Assembly (NCBI RefSeq): GCF_022682495.2
Contig: NC_071390.1
Location: 166,309,220 to 166,373,219, forward strand
From: Desmodus rotundus
Taxonomy: Eukaryota > Chordata > Mammalia > Chiroptera > Phyllostomidae
Length of the DNA stretch: 64,000 nt
Direction: 5' to 3'
Position numbers and translations under genes: made by a program. Of the stretch, positions 10,346-22,660 are shown in pieces (position 1 is the first letter of the stretch; every line of letters begins with the position of its first letter). The notes beneath the pieces are model-generated. The model had not been told where the DNA came from. It saw only the letters and a program-made list of their open reading frames with translations, and ran no database searches.

Positions 10346-12745
10346 TTGCACTACCAGTGAACCTATAATTTTATGCCATGCCTACTCCTTCAGACACCTT
10401 GCTTCTTCATTAAAGGGTTTCAGTTTTTAAAAAATTACTGTGAAGGGAGTGGGGGTATATCGAGAAGTTTTGGCATGAATGTTTCAGCATGTTGATTAAT
10501 CTATAACTTCCCACTTCATTTTTTGCCTTTAAGTCACATATTATCAGAACTACTATTCAGAGGTAATTATATATTTGTAATGGGAATACTAAATTCTTTT
10601 AAAAGTTGTCTTCACTATCTTTTCTGAGAAGCTGCTTGTTGTTTGCTAGGATAATGCAATTCCTGTTTGTGTTATTATAAATTTACTACAATTTATATGA
10701 AAAGAGTCTTTTTCCCTTGTTCCACCCAGTGAAATGTTGCATTTTCATGATGATTAAGAGCAAAACAGCCCAAAATGCTATATTAGTTCCAAAAAATTTC
10801 TCAGAATGATGTATTAAAACTGAAACTGAAACATCACGGAGGTGGTAACATCTACTCACATTCAATTATTTATGGGCAGAAAAAGTTAGATAACATCGGT
10901 GTCTGCAGGCCTACACAATGTGTTAATAATGTTACGGTATTAAAAAATAAGTGTGAAATTTAGGGCAAATCCTCCAGATAAGGTTGTTCTTCAAAACAGG
11001 TTTAGGAGAGTTGATGAACTTAGCAGACCCTTAAAATGAACAGAGGTATAAAATGAGAAACGCATAAGATATAATAATATTAAACTTTGCTAAGAAGAAT
11101 CATTCTGAAATGTCACCAGTTTGCAAACTTCTTAGTTGGCTCTCCCTCCCTCCTGTGTCCTATCCCTAAATCTTTTCTCTTTTGAGGTATAAAGTATTTA
11201 TTTCATTGCTTCATTTCTTTTTTTGGAATTCTTCTTTTTTACTTTTTTTGTGCATGAGGGAAACGTGCATATTTTGAGATACTAATACAGCTTTCTCCTA
11301 CATTTCCTCTTGGAAGTCTGGATTTCAGATGCCTCTAAAGTAGTCTTAATTCTACTGAAGTTCAGGCTACAGAGTTAGTTCTTCTTAAGAGTGCTTTTTC
11401 AGGCTATTTCTTTGTATTGCAATGGTAACCACAATGGTCTTCCTGCCTCTAAAATGCGGACTTTCCTGACTTGGTGATGTCATTTTTGGTGGTGTCCGTT
11501 TTTGGCCTCTCCACAGCCCCCTCCTACCCTGAATCACCCTGCACTGTTAATACCAAACTAATGCGTTAAAGAACAGGCTTGTCAAACATACTGCTTTGAA
11601 CTTGAGTTTTATAAGAATTGCTAAGCCAGAATGTTTCCTCAAATTATGGTTATATTGAACAAATATTAGTTATTAAGAAGATGCTTTTAATCCCTCTTCT
11701 TCCTCTTTATTCACTAGAAAGGTTGGGTTTCTTTTGGAGGCACACAACTCATATGGAATTTAGCTTTGTCCATCTCGTGCGAATCCCCACAGGGTTTGTA
11801 AAACTGCAACTCAAATCCCCTCCTGAAAAAACACACTGATTATTTATACTGACGCTAGTTCCAAATATTACAATAGTTTCTGGATTTTTGCCACATTCCT
11901 CTCTAGATGGTCATTTGGGAGACTTTGTTTATAATGTGTGTTTTGAACAAAATTTAAAAATTCCAAGACCACAGGATGTACGACTCAATTGTGGGTTCAA
12001 CGTAATTTTGCATTTTTTCAAAGAGGCCCTACTTTGATTACAATAGCAAACATTGAATAGAAAAGGTATGTTTTTTCCCCAAGAATTAGTGTTTGGAAAA
12101 ATATAAGAGAAAACATGCCTTTCCCAAGAATTAGGGAATGTTTTCAAAATGGCCTATAGCATTTGGGGAGTGGTTTAGGTGAATGAAAACATTAAGCTGT
12201 ATTGTGGATATCAGGAAGACTATTTTCTTTAGTGAATATGCTAATTGTGGTTTTAAAATCAGAAACCAAAACTTGTACTTAAAATAGCCCCCTCACTCCA
12301 CCCCAAAAGTATTTAAATTCCTGGGGATAAACATGGTTATAGCAACTTTTTAAAAAGGCAACATTAAAAATATAAAAAAGCTCCCTTGGGACTTTTTCCT
12401 TCTAAGAAATTCTAGGGTTTTGGTTTTTTTCTTCTCATTCTCTTTGATTGTTTTAGAAACTGATGCTAATTAAAGAACCCTTTTAGACTTTAGGACAAAA
12501 TGAAAGACTAAATGGTAGACTCAATAAACCAGTGTGTCTGATTTTAGCTGTTCCATGCTCTGGCTCTTTTGCCTGGTGCCACTCGGACGTCTTCTCCTGC
12601 CCTCCACTGTGCCTAAACCAGAAAACTGTGAACGCAACGGACAACACGTGTCAGCGAAGGCCAGCTTCCTCCATCGACGTTTTCAGTCACCGTAAAGTGA
12701 AGGATTTCTCCTCAAAACGTTTCAGTTTACATTCTCTCTATAAAT
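10346..12745. other. long repeat-poor unique interval
   Basis: About 2.4 kb in which I recognise no transposable element, gene or RNA. It is AT-rich. The block 10400-10990 is notable for having no obvious repeat decay and could contain conserved non-coding sequence, but that cannot be shown from one genome. Confidence 0.45.
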
Positions 12746-12768
12746 CACACACACACACACACACACAC
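12746..12768. repeat. (CA)n microsatellite
   Basis: About eleven perfect CA units. Confidence 0.95.
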
Positions 12769-14181
12769 CAGTGATTTCTATGACATAACCTTTCTGGAAT
12801 TCTATAAACACAGGATATGAAACACGGGTTAACCACTTGTCTAGGAAAGAAAATAAGCAGACAGTTGCCCGCAGAACACATCTTACATTTGGGCTTCTAC
12901 TCATGCCAAGAAAGTGATCCAAAAAGCTATCGCTTTGGGTCCCTGCCTGAATAATAACAGGACCTTGAAAGCATGATTGCTATTTTAAAAGGATGTTGCT
13001 TGTTAACAGAATGCACGATGAATTTCGGCCTCTGCATTAAGCTCTTTCTTTGATTGTTGACAATGATCTTCAGAGAGGGTGTGGTAGGGAGCTCACTGTA
13101 AAGGGAAATATTGTACTTAGAAAAAATAATGTCACTGGTTAAAATAAAATCATTTATTACTCACTAAGATAAAGAATGAGATATTCATAGGTGATATATG
13201 GCTGCTTCGTTAAAACATTTTTGAAATGGAGTGAAGAAGAGATGGGTAAATGAATGCCCTAAGGACTGCCTTTCTTCACTGAGCCACTTGACTGATGTTG
13301 AGCCTGATATTGCCCCCAAACAGTGACACCACGCACAGCTTTAGGTTTAGCAGCTGCATTCAACAGCAGCGTCTTAGGCTCAAGTCTACTCTCAGCTACC
13401 CGGAGCTGGGGGGAAAGAACAGCATTGTTAGAGGTGGAGTGGGTAGGATGTGACTGACAGCCTTGTGTCCTTGTAATTACAGTGGGAGTCACCGTGCGAA
13501 ATAGTAGCAATTTTTCTATTCTACAGAAGCAATGACATCAGGAAGCTGTGCTACTACCACTGGTGATTACAGAAACTGCTAATTCAAGGAGTCAAATTAG
13601 TCCCTCTAAACGCCACTTAAGACAGATCCAAAGGGAGTATCTTCCGTGGAGGCAGAGGGAATACTGTCTCTCCGTCCCACACTCATGGGCTCGTTTGGGC
13701 TCATTAATCCAGAAGCCATCACAGCAGTTCTGCATGGGGAGAGTCTGTTTTCTCAGTGACCAGTATCACACAAACATTGCAAGAGTGAAGTGATTTACTG
13801 TAGTTACACAACTCCTTCCATTTCGCCCCTGCGGTGACTTCTCAACATCACAGAGGGGCTTGGACTGTGGAAGGAGGGAGTCCCTCAGGAGGCTCCTTCT
13901 TTCCCTTCAACCTTCCTTGAATAATATGAGCATAGGGCAGGCAGGGACCGCTGCCAAATATCCACAACCATCGCCTCTCTTCCAAGCCCCACATCAGCTG
14001 TGTGAGTCCTTGGGGCAGCATGGCCAACAGGGGTGGAAGGGCCTGCAGCAGCCTTGCTTTCTTCACAGACCAATTCTCTGGGAGAGAGAACTGGGTGATG
14101 TAGGGTAAAGTGTGCTTAGGAATCCCCACACATGCTTTTACCTCTTCTACCACTATCAGCATTTTTGTCAGTTTGATCGGG
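12769..14181. other. unannotated interval
   Basis: Unique sequence, moderately GC-rich at 13850-14100. Overlapping open frames of 82-104 codons on both strands there have no domain and are taken as chance. Confidence 0.45.
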
Positions 14182-14270
14182 TTTTTTAAATTTTATCTTG
14201 TTTTTTAATATTTTTTTAATTTTTCAATTATAGTTGACATCAACATTTTCCTCTTCCCTCTCACCAATAT
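14182..14270 (-). mobile_element. short L1 3'-end fragment, antisense
   Basis: A T-rich stretch leads into TTTTCAATTATAGTTGACAT, the reverse complement of a common L1 3' terminus. Confidence 0.5.
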
Positions 14271-14378
14271 TCTGGGCCAGCACACCATCACATCAAAGCC
14301 CAAATTTCTGCTTTCTAAAAAGACAACTACTAACCAGATGAAGCAATTCATATGTGAATGGGAGAGAAGCACTCATTT

Positions 14379-14382
<4 letters not shown>

Positions 14383-14448
<66 letters not shown>
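14383..14448. repeat. compound (CT)n(CA)n microsatellite
   Basis: About sixteen CT units (14383-14414) run directly into about seventeen CA units (to 14448). The threonine/histidine and serine/leucine-rich open frames across it are translation of the repeat, not a protein. Confidence 0.97.
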
Positions 14449-14453
<5 letters not shown>

Positions 14454-14689
14454 CCCCACCTTTCTTCCTGGACAGCAGCCATTCATGTCATCACACAACA
14501 CAGCCATTCTGATGCAGGAAATGTAAGCCTAACGGGAGAGGAGAAAAATTATCTTGTCATTTTCCTACTTAAATATGTTCAGTTATTTACAGTGATTCAT
14601 CCCAAAGCCCAAAGCTAGTCAATTCAGAGGAAATGTCTAGAAGAGATCATTTGTATAGAGGGCAAAGCCTGGCAAACAGGGCAACACTC

Positions 14690-15005
14690 ACTCAGGGGCA
14701 CAGTGGTTCATCCTTGATCCCTCTCTTTCTGTCATCAACCCTATCCACTCCATTGGCAAGTCCTGTTGGTTCTATTCTCCAGCTATGCCCCACAGCTAAC
14801 AATTTTTACCATCTCCCCGCTAAATCCTAGTCCAGGGCACCATCCCCTCTCTCTAGGTGCCCGCCTGACCTTCCCATCTTCTTCCTACTTCTACACTACC
14901 CCTGATCCCTATAATCTATTCTCTACAGAACATCCCAGAGTGATCTCTTAAAAATATAAATCAGACTGTGTTACTCTTAGACCAAAGCTTTCCCTTTACA
15001 TGTCT
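14690..15005 (+). mobile_element. L2 LINE fragment
   Basis: AACATCCCAGAGTGATCTCT, AAAATATAAATCAGACTGTG and TTACTC follow the L2 order ...CAGAGTGATCTTTTAAAAA..CAGATCATGTCACTC. Upstream TAGTCCAGGGCACCATCCCC matches the CAAGCCACCATCATC region. Confidence 0.65.
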
Positions 15006-17394
15006 ATTATGTATTTTTTGCCATGATAATTAGTACTGAAAATTCTTTACCCAAAAGGCTGCGTGCTGTCTTACAGGAAACAAAGAAGCTGGCAGCTTGA
15101 GGGCACCACTTTGCAGATTCAGGAGAGAAGGTGGGTGGCGACAGCTCTCAAAGGAAGGAACGCTAGCATGTTCTGGGGGCCTGCAGTCAAGGAGGAAAGG
15201 AGAATGCTGAAAGCTGACTTGGGCCCGAGCAGGGGCCTGGGCTGAGCAGTAGAAGGACCTCTGACTGGCCCACGAGGCCCTACAGTATGTGGCTTCTGCT
15301 CACTCACTCCCCTCTCCAGTTCTGTACTCCAGCTGTATTCAAATGTCTTTCATTATTGAATGCAGGACTACCGACTCACCTTGCAATTCGTTTTCTCTGC
15401 TCAGAAGGGACTTCACAAGCTTTTCTTCCTGGCAAATATTTATTCACTTCACACAGTTTCCCCAGAGTAGTTTTCCCTCAGTCCAACTTGATTTCTTAAT
15501 TTCTTTCGCTTGCACTGAAGTTTGTACAATTGTAAGCCTATTCTTTTACTCTCATGACAACTTTGTAATAATGTCTTTCAGTACTTTTCCAACTTCTGAA
15601 GTTTTCTATATGCCATGAAAATTAATATTTATAATTCTTTTGGAGGTAAAAAAAATTATACTGAACCATGTCTTGTTGAATCGGAAAGGCAACCAGATGC
15701 CACTATGTTAACCCCGGACCGGTAGTTTCTCTGCTCGGATTGCCTCCCTTTTCAACTCTGGGTTATTGCACAGAGATTGGCGCACATGTCTCTCTACTTT
15801 TAATGTGCAAATTAGTTTTGTCTCTCTGTAACACTTTTCAACCAGGTATTATAGAAATATATGTAGGTAATAAACTTGTAAGGGAATACCTATTTGCTCA
15901 GGGCACATAAATAGTGTCCCAGGAGAATACTTTACCTTTTTAATATGAAAGATCATTTACTTTATTATCTATCTATTGGGAGGAAGACAAACTGGTTTAA
16001 AACAGAAAAAAGGCTATCAGTTTTTATTTATTTTATTTATAATTCTATTCTGGAAGGAGGATTCCAGTTAATAAATAGAAACACTAATGAGTATGATAAT
16101 ACCTAAATAAAAGTACGCTAAGCCATCCACTTTTGTGGGCATATGTAGGGTGTATTTTTCAGCTCCCCAGAGACATCCTGATAGGACCACAGAACTTGGA
16201 AGAAGGCCCATCATCACCAGAGCTGGGCTTGAGTTCTTTGACGGCAGTACTGGACAGCTGCTTGCACCTGCCTTGACTGTTTTCAGGCTAAAGTTATCTA
16301 TTCCAGGATCCTGTATCACGCAGTGGAAAGCTTTGGTTTCAATCAGTCACTGACACAGTAGCTTGGATATATTTGACATTCCTTCCAGGGAAAAAAAAAT
16401 TGGCCAAGGCTTTTAACAGTACTGCTCCTCACACCCAGGCCAAAGTGGGCTGGCTCTCCATGGGAGCAAGAATGCATGTTGGCATTTCACCCTGAAAGTC
16501 ACAGAATCACTGCATTTTGACCTCAAAAGGAACTTTAGAACTCATGTGGTCCAACGTACAATTTTACATTTTTCTACAACATTATATTTGCATTTCTGGC
16601 TCCCTTATAGCAAATATCCAAGGCCCCTAATTTAATTAAAAATCCAGAACATTTGTGCCAAAGGTGCCTGCTAGACAACGTGAAGACAAAGAAATAAGAT
16701 TTAGCAGCTCTTCCAAGGACTCCCACGTATGATTTCTGACATTTAAGAGAGTTCAGCAGACAGATTAACCATCCATTCATGTCTATCCTCCAAGTCTCAT
16801 CCTTAATTTGGTAAAGAAATTAGAGAGCAATATGCCTCAGCCACATGTTCCTTAGCCTCTTGCTCAAATATATGCACCAAGTTGAAGGTAAGATATGTCC
16901 TCTGCCTATATACAGAGTTGGTACGAGAATATCTTTCACACGAGCATGAATAAAGACACCACGATGTCAAGTGGTGTCAAGTGGTATTACCTCGACTCAG
17001 ATCCATGTGATAAACTCCTTCTTGAATTTCGTTTCCGGCAATGATAACGGGTATGCTCCCTCTTGTCAGAAAGTGAAGCCCCTGTAGCCTATCAAGTTTC
17101 CCTTCTTACCTTCACTGCCAGAAAACTAGGAACCCAATTTATTGCCAAGTGTTGAAATCTGATCAACTCTGCTGCCTACACATATTTACTTCTCCTGCTT
17201 TCTTCCTAAATATGTTATTTCTACGCTGCCTAAAACAATTTTCAAAGTATGTAAGAGCTGACAACAGAAATTTAAATGAATAAAATAAAGGGAACAATTG
17301 GCGGGCTGTAAAGAAGAGTCAGACCCGACACTGACACTTGCCCATTCGAAGGCCTTTCTGCAAGGTTTCCGTCTGTTGTGCAGTGAAGAGATTT
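15006..17394. other. unannotated interval
   Basis: Mostly unique. The patch 15690-15830 has several CpGs in an otherwise AT-rich setting. The segment at 16495-16570 (AGTCACAGAATCACTGCATT ... GGTCCAAC) resembles an old mammalian SINE/LINE 3' end but was not assigned. A short direct repeat GTCAAGTGGT occurs twice at about 16965-16985. Confidence 0.4.
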
Positions 17395-17560
17395 CGTGTT
17401 CTGTGGCAGAAAATCTGGGCTTGATTCCCAGGGATACTTGCTGAATAACCTTACAAAAGTCACCTAGCCTTCACTTCCTCATTTCTAAGTAGCGACATTA
17501 AGGCTGTTGATCCACTGGGTTGTTGTGACAACCCAATACAAAAATAGGGGGAGAAACTTT
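17395..17560 (+). mobile_element. MIR SINE
   Basis: AAATCTGGGCTTGATTCCCA, then AGTCACCTAGCCTTCACTTC and GGTTGTTGTGACAACCC follow the MIR consensus order in sense. Confidence 0.65.
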
Positions 17561-17717
17561 CTAAACAGTGAGTCACTGTGGAAATGTTTGTTGTTGTAAC
17601 TCCCACTCTGTCTTGCAGTGCTGGTCCGCTCTGTTTTAAACAATACATGATGTCTGTGAGGCTTTTTAAATAAGGTGACAGATTCACAAATAAATCCTCA
17701 AATTCTTTGACACTCAT

Positions 17718-18202
17718 TTTTTTAAGAGATGGAGACTAATTTCCCTTCCCCAGAATGTGGGATGCATTTAGTAACTCATTTCTAGCAAATAGAACGTGGC
17801 AGAAGTGACAGCGTGTAACTTGTGAGACTGGGTTGCGAGAAGCATTGTGGCTTCTTACTCTCACTCTTAGATCACTCTTGTGGGTGAGGCCACCTGCCAT
17901 GTTGTGAGGCCGCTCAAGCAGCCCTATAGGAGGTCCATGTGATGGACAACTGGAACCTCTTGCCAATAGTTCCGTGAGTGCATCCTCTTGGAAGCAGACT
18001 CTTTGTCCCCAGCAAGTTTTCAGAAGACTGCAGCCTCAGCCAACTTCTTGACTGCTAACTTCTGAGACACCCCAAGCCAGAACCACCTGGCAAAGCCACT
18101 CCTGAATGCCTGACCCACAGAAACTCTAGAAGAGAATAAATGCATATTCTTGCTTAAAGCACCTAAATTTAGAGGTGATTGTTTATATAGATAACATGTA
18201 AA
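17718..18202 (+). mobile_element. MaLR (MLT1-like) solo LTR
   Basis: GCCATGTTGTGAGG, CTCAAGCAGCCCTATAGGAG and GTCCATGTGATGGACAACTG, then CTGACCCACAGAAACTCTAG and AGAGAATAAATGCATATTC with the polyadenylation motif AATAAA, are diagnostic blocks of an old ERVL-MaLR-type LTR. The same blocks recur in the LTR at 47788. No internal retroviral sequence adjoins, so it is a solo LTR. Confidence 0.7.
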
Positions 18203-18344
18203 ATGTCCATGGTTACCTATTCATCTTCTTGGAGAACACTGCTAAGGACAAATAGCAAAATTTACTCTTTCCAGATGTGCTGATTAAAAGAAATTCGGGT
18301 GCCAAGTATCTTAGATTAATTGCATTGAAAATCACCTCAGTTGT

Positions 18345-18450
18345 GTGGTGGCAGTTACCTCTTGTTAAGGATGGGAAAACTGAGATGCAGAGAGGTTGAA
18401 TGAGATGCTCAAGGACACTTAAATGAATAACAAAGTTTGGGCTAGACCCT
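18345..18450 (-). mobile_element. MIR SINE fragment, antisense
   Basis: GGATGGGAAAACTGAGATGC and AGAGAGGTTGAATGAGATGC are a close match to the reversed MIR core. Confidence 0.75.
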
Positions 18451-18506
18451 CCCTGACCGTATCCTACTTGCTGGCATCTTTCTTTCCTTCTTTTTTAAAT
18501 GATCTA

Positions 18507-18715
18507 TACCCTGGCTGGTGTAGCTCAAAAGATTGAAGACGGGCTGTGAACCAAAAGATCGTAGGTTCGATTCCCAGTCAGGGCACATGCCTGGGTTGCG
18601 GGCCAGGTCCCCAGTGGGGGGCACGTGAGAGGCAACGGCACACTGATATTTCTCTCCCTTTCTTTCTTCTTCCCTTCTCCTCTCTCTAAAAATAAATAAA
18701 TAAAATTTAAAAAAT
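18507..18715 (+). mobile_element. Ves SINE with TSD
   Basis: Complete copy with CCTGGCTGGTGTAGCTCAAA head, GGTTCGATTCCCAGTCAGGG B-box region, pyrimidine-rich body and AAATAAATAAA tail. Direct repeats AAATGATCTA lie at 18497-18506 and 18716-18725. Confidence 0.93.
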
Positions 18716-18789
18716 AAATGATCTAAAGTCTCTGTTATTTTTGAGCATAGATCTAACAGTAGAATGGCTCAAAGTTGATACTCACTTTA

Positions 18790-18938
18790 TTTTTTTTAAT
18801 TTAAAACTTTTTTTTAAAATTCATTCTAGAGAGGGGGCGGGAGTGAAAGAAACGTTCATCAGTTGTCAAGCACCTTAAACTGGCTGCCTTTCGGTTTGCA
18901 GGACGATGCCCAACCAATGGAGCCACACCGGCCAGGGC
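18790..18938 (-). mobile_element. internally deleted Ves SINE, antisense
   Basis: Reverse orientation, ending GGAGCCACACCGGCCAGGGC. At 149 bp it is about 60 bp shorter than its neighbours. The CAACCCAGGCATGTGCCCTG-type middle is missing and the body is joined to the TTTCGGTTTGCAGGACGATG head region. Flanks share GATACT (18777-18782 and 18939-18944). It faces the copy at 18507 across about 75 bp. Confidence 0.85.
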
Positions 18939-19079
18939 GATACTTTCTTTCTACTGTGCCATGCTATCTTTCCTTTTATTTTTCCACCTGAAGTCATGCC
19001 AACCAATAGCTTTTAGTTTATATCATTTTACCAGAGAAGGAGTGTTCTTCAGATAAGAAAATTGCGCGCAATGACTAAA

Positions 19080-19195
19080 CGTTGATGTGAACACCTGCTG
19101 TTTGTAAGATACTGTACAGAATCCAAGAAGATTAACTAAGTCCAAATTCCAGCCCTTAAAGTTCTCACAATCTGGTAGAGACAGGATGTTGTAAG
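19080..19195 (-). mobile_element. L2 LINE fragment, antisense
   Basis: AACACCTGCTGTTTGTAAGA and CCAGCCCTTAAAGTTCTCAC with CTGGTAGAGACAGGATG match the reversed L2 3' UTR order. Confidence 0.6.
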
Positions 19196-19429
19196 GAAGT
19201 CGGAACAATGACTTATGGGATATAGAAGGGCAGCGAGCTCACATGCAGGATAGAAAAATGTATTTGGCCAAGAGCCCACAGTATATGTTCTATAATCACT
19301 CTGCCAGAGTGATGTCTAAAGCCCATCTCTGAAATTAATAAGCTAGGGTAAAAAAAACTAAAAGCTAGGATATTTTTAAAAATTTTAGGTGAAACTCTTA
19401 CATGCACTTTTAGTGGGTAATTTTATCCA

Positions 19430-19525
19430 TGTACTCAAGAAACTACTCTTGAGCACCAGGCGCTGTGCTAGACTCCAGGTATACATAATACTGTACATGC
19501 AGACAGAGCTGGCTTGAGAATGTCT
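19430..19525 (-). mobile_element. L2 LINE 3' end, antisense
   Basis: TTGAGCACCAGGCGCTGTGC and TAGACTCCAGGTATACATAA correspond to the reversed L2 terminus (GAGCACCTACTATGTGCCAGGC...). Confidence 0.6.
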
Positions 19526-20599
19526 GTGCAGGACAGGATTAAAGAAGATACCACCTGGCTGGGAGATGGTATGAGTACTCATCTGGAATCTGCACTTGCT
19601 AACGTGCCATCCTTACGCAGAGGTTTTGGTGAAGGATTCAGAGTTGATGGCAATCACGGCCCTTGGAGCCACTACTATATCTGTATTAGAAATGGGAACA
19701 GTGCTTGTCTTTAGCACAAAATCATACCCCTTGTCCTTCCCTTGCATTTCAAACTGTGGAAAGAACCAGGTTGTAATATTTATTTGCTAACATTTCAAGG
19801 CAGAGAGATCTTGGAGCAGACTCTGTGAAATGACTGTGAGGTTTTTGTTTTTATTTTTAAATTTAACCAGTGCTGATGTAGATACAGCTGTTCCTATACT
19901 TGGTATGGGTGGCATGCAGTGGGGGAGGGATAACAAATGTTTATTGTTTAAATGGCTAAGTTAGGGGTAACTCTTTATGAAGCAATAGAAAACTGAAAGA
20001 AGGGGACAGATGCTATTAGTTCCAGATCACCTGGGCCTGGGTACCACCGTGGTGGTGGTGGGAGTGTGGGGGTTTAAACACTTGTCTGCGTTAGGGATGC
20101 TCTGCAGAAATGCAGAAATGCCTTTCCAGAGTCTGGACTCTGAGATAAATGCTTGAAGGAACATTTAAGCTTAACTGGTTCTAGGGATGGAGACCACACA
20201 ACTGGCTTTCTCATCCCAAACAAAAGAGGGAAAAATAGAGTTGATATGGACCAGATAAAATGTTTTGAGCTACTTTCAATTTGGTAATGTCAATTTTCTA
20301 ACCAAACAATTGTTAGCTGCAAAACCAAAATTTATTTCCACTAAGCATGAAGTTCAGGGCTAAAGAATACTAATTGTAATAATAGGTTAGTAAGCAGAAG
20401 ACCACCTTTAAAAATTTGACAACACAACTGTTAAAGAAAGACATGATAGCTTGTTCTGATGAATGAGGATAAGGTGAGTTATCTCGTATTTTGTAGCCCT
20501 TTTTCTCTTCACCCCTTGTTTCTCACTTTTGGATTTTATAGGAAACATAACACAAAACAATAAAAGAAGTAAGATTAAAAAGAACTTCTGAGTTCAAGA
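19526..20599. other. unannotated interval
   Basis: Unique sequence with no recognised repeat or gene. A small GGTGGT patch lies near 20048-20062. Confidence 0.45.
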
Positions 20600-20725
20600 G
20601 GTGCTCTCAGTAATCATTATCATATTTAATCCTGTAATTTGGATCTATGGATTAATTTGAATATCATGAGAAAACAGAGACTTGGGGGTTAAATGATCTG
20701 CCCAATACCCATTACCTCTAACTTA
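20600..20725 (-). mobile_element. MIR SINE, antisense
   Basis: ATCATATTTAATCCTGTAAT, GAGAAAACAGAGACTTGGGG and TTAAATGATCTGCCCA follow the reversed MIR consensus (ATTTAATCCTCACAA ... GAAACTGAGGC ... TAACTTGCCCA). Confidence 0.7.
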
Positions 20726-20873
20726 ATCATTTGGACTCCAAACCACAAAAATCACTGTGTCGAAAGCTTATTCAAATGTATTTCGTAGGAAAGAAGAGAA
20801 AATCAGTAGCTTCTGACTCTTTTTGATTTAGAAAATCTTATAAGATATCTTTAATTAAAAAGTAGGAGTTGCT

Positions 20874-21098
20874 CTAACCTGTTTGGCTGAGTTGGTTGGG
20901 TGTTGTCCAGCAAGGCGAAAGGTTGCCGTGTCTATGCCTGATCAGGGCGCGTGCCTGGGTTGCAGGTTTGGTCCAGGTCAGGGCACTTACAAGAGGCAAC
21001 CGATGGGTGTTTCTCTCTTGCATCTATATTTTTGTTCCTCTTTTTCTCCCTCCCCGTCCCCTCTCTCTAAATAAATAAATAAATTTTTTTAAAAAATA
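20874..21098 (+). mobile_element. Ves SINE (CTAACC-head subtype)
   Basis: The head reads CTGTTTGGCTGAGTTGGTTG with GTTGTCCAGCAAGGCGAAAG, a different Ves subtype from the CTGGCTGGTG copies. It shares TCAGGGCGCGTGCCTGGGTT, the pyrimidine-rich body and the AAATAAATAAATAAA tail. The copy at 44857 is the same subtype. Confidence 0.9.
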
Positions 21099-22499
21099 AG
21101 GGTCTACTCTTGAAAAATAAAGGGGCAATATTTTCCTGGTCTCAACTAAATATTTCCTTCTATTATAATATTAAACTATTATGAAATATATCAAGATCAT
21201 TTGATATATCATAATTTACATTTCTTTAAATGTTTATTTGAATATGAAATGTATCATTAAACTCTCTTGCACCAGTTTATTTTTTTCCTCCGATGATTTT
21301 TCCTATGTTCCCACATTTAATACTAAACTAGAAATTAAAATTTAAGTGCCATCTCATAGTAATGTGGGAATTTTAAGTTGTATTGGCAGTTTATCCCAGA
21401 AGAAATAAACGCACCAGACATGGACATGTTCATTTATTTCTCTTGGTGACCTGACCCTACTGTTCATAGTAAAATTCCCTTCTAGATGATTCATAGGCAA
21501 AATTTACATTGGCAAAAACAAAAGGAGGATGAAGGATAAAAGCAATTATCTACATCTTGCAGAATCCCTTGAGAATTTCATAAAACTATGATTGTCTCCC
21601 TAGATACATGTGCACACACAACGTTTGTGTGAACCTTTGTGTTGGGAGGTCCTCCCTGCTCCAGATAAATTGAAAGGACGAAGCACTTTGAAAGAGAAAC
21701 TATCTGTGTAACTCAGATAGAAAAGGTGGATTAAATTAGACAAAAGAGTGTTAAGAAATAGCTTTACAAGACTAAGAACTGTTAAACAAGTGTAATTTTG
21801 CTCAGCCATCAAGAAATTCGAATTCCAGTGTCATTGATTACTTCCATGTGGCCAGGTGAAGGTGGGGGAGAGGCGTATTGAATAATTCCATCTTTTTGTT
21901 TTGCCTATTCTGAAGATAAATGTACATTTTCTTATATTATTTTTTCATTGGCTGATGAAAGCAACCCACAGAATATAAATCTTTTTCAAACACTAAATAT
22001 TTTAAAATTATAATAAACAAGTCAGAGCGAATTTTAAGCTGATGTAGTAGAGTGGTTTCAAGCTTTTTTTCTAAGCAGTGAGACTCTCAACAGTATCGTA
22101 AAATATAACAAAGTGGCATTTTTTGCATAAATTGTTTTTATATGTTAAAACTAAAACAGCTCCTTATTATAATGTCATTCTGAGTGGCTGTTTTTGTTTA
22201 ACGCAAACATTTAGAAGTAGGACCTAATAAAAATGGTGACAGCTTCATCATCTAATGAGTTTTTATATTTTGTTTTGGTTACTAAGTAAATATTAAGAAA
22301 TTTCTGATTTGGACATAAATGTAGTTACATATGGTAACAATTTCTTAAAAAGTAACCTTTCGATCATAAGATATTCTTCAAATAAATAAAGATGGGAGGA
22401 AATGTTTTATTAAAAATCTACATAGAAACTGGATAGCACATGGGAAATCTCCAATTTATAAAAATTAAAATATAACTCTTTTTAAACAGAGAGTACGTC
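21099..22499. other. unannotated AT-rich interval
   Basis: Nothing recognised. Long AT-rich stretches without clear repeat homology. Confidence 0.45.
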
Positions 22500-22660
22500 T
22501 GCTTAAATTTTTCCATTGTGGTAAAATATGCACAACACACAATTTACCATTTTAATCATTAAGTGTACAATTCAATGTCAGTCAGCACATTCAGAAGTTT
22601 GTGTAACGATTACCAGTATCCATGTCCAGAAATGTTTCATTACCCCAAACTATTTGGTTT
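22500..22660 (-). mobile_element. ancient L1 3'-UTR fragment
   Basis: CATTGTGGTAAAATATGCAC, AATTTACCATTTTAATCATT and AAGTGTACAATTCAATG match a very common old-L1-derived block of mammalian genomes. Orientation is assumed from T-rich left ends of related copies. Confidence 0.6.

Noticed and set aside
14338..14618. Ser/Leu/Thr/His-rich small proteins
   Set aside because: They are translations of the CT/CA microsatellite in two frames.
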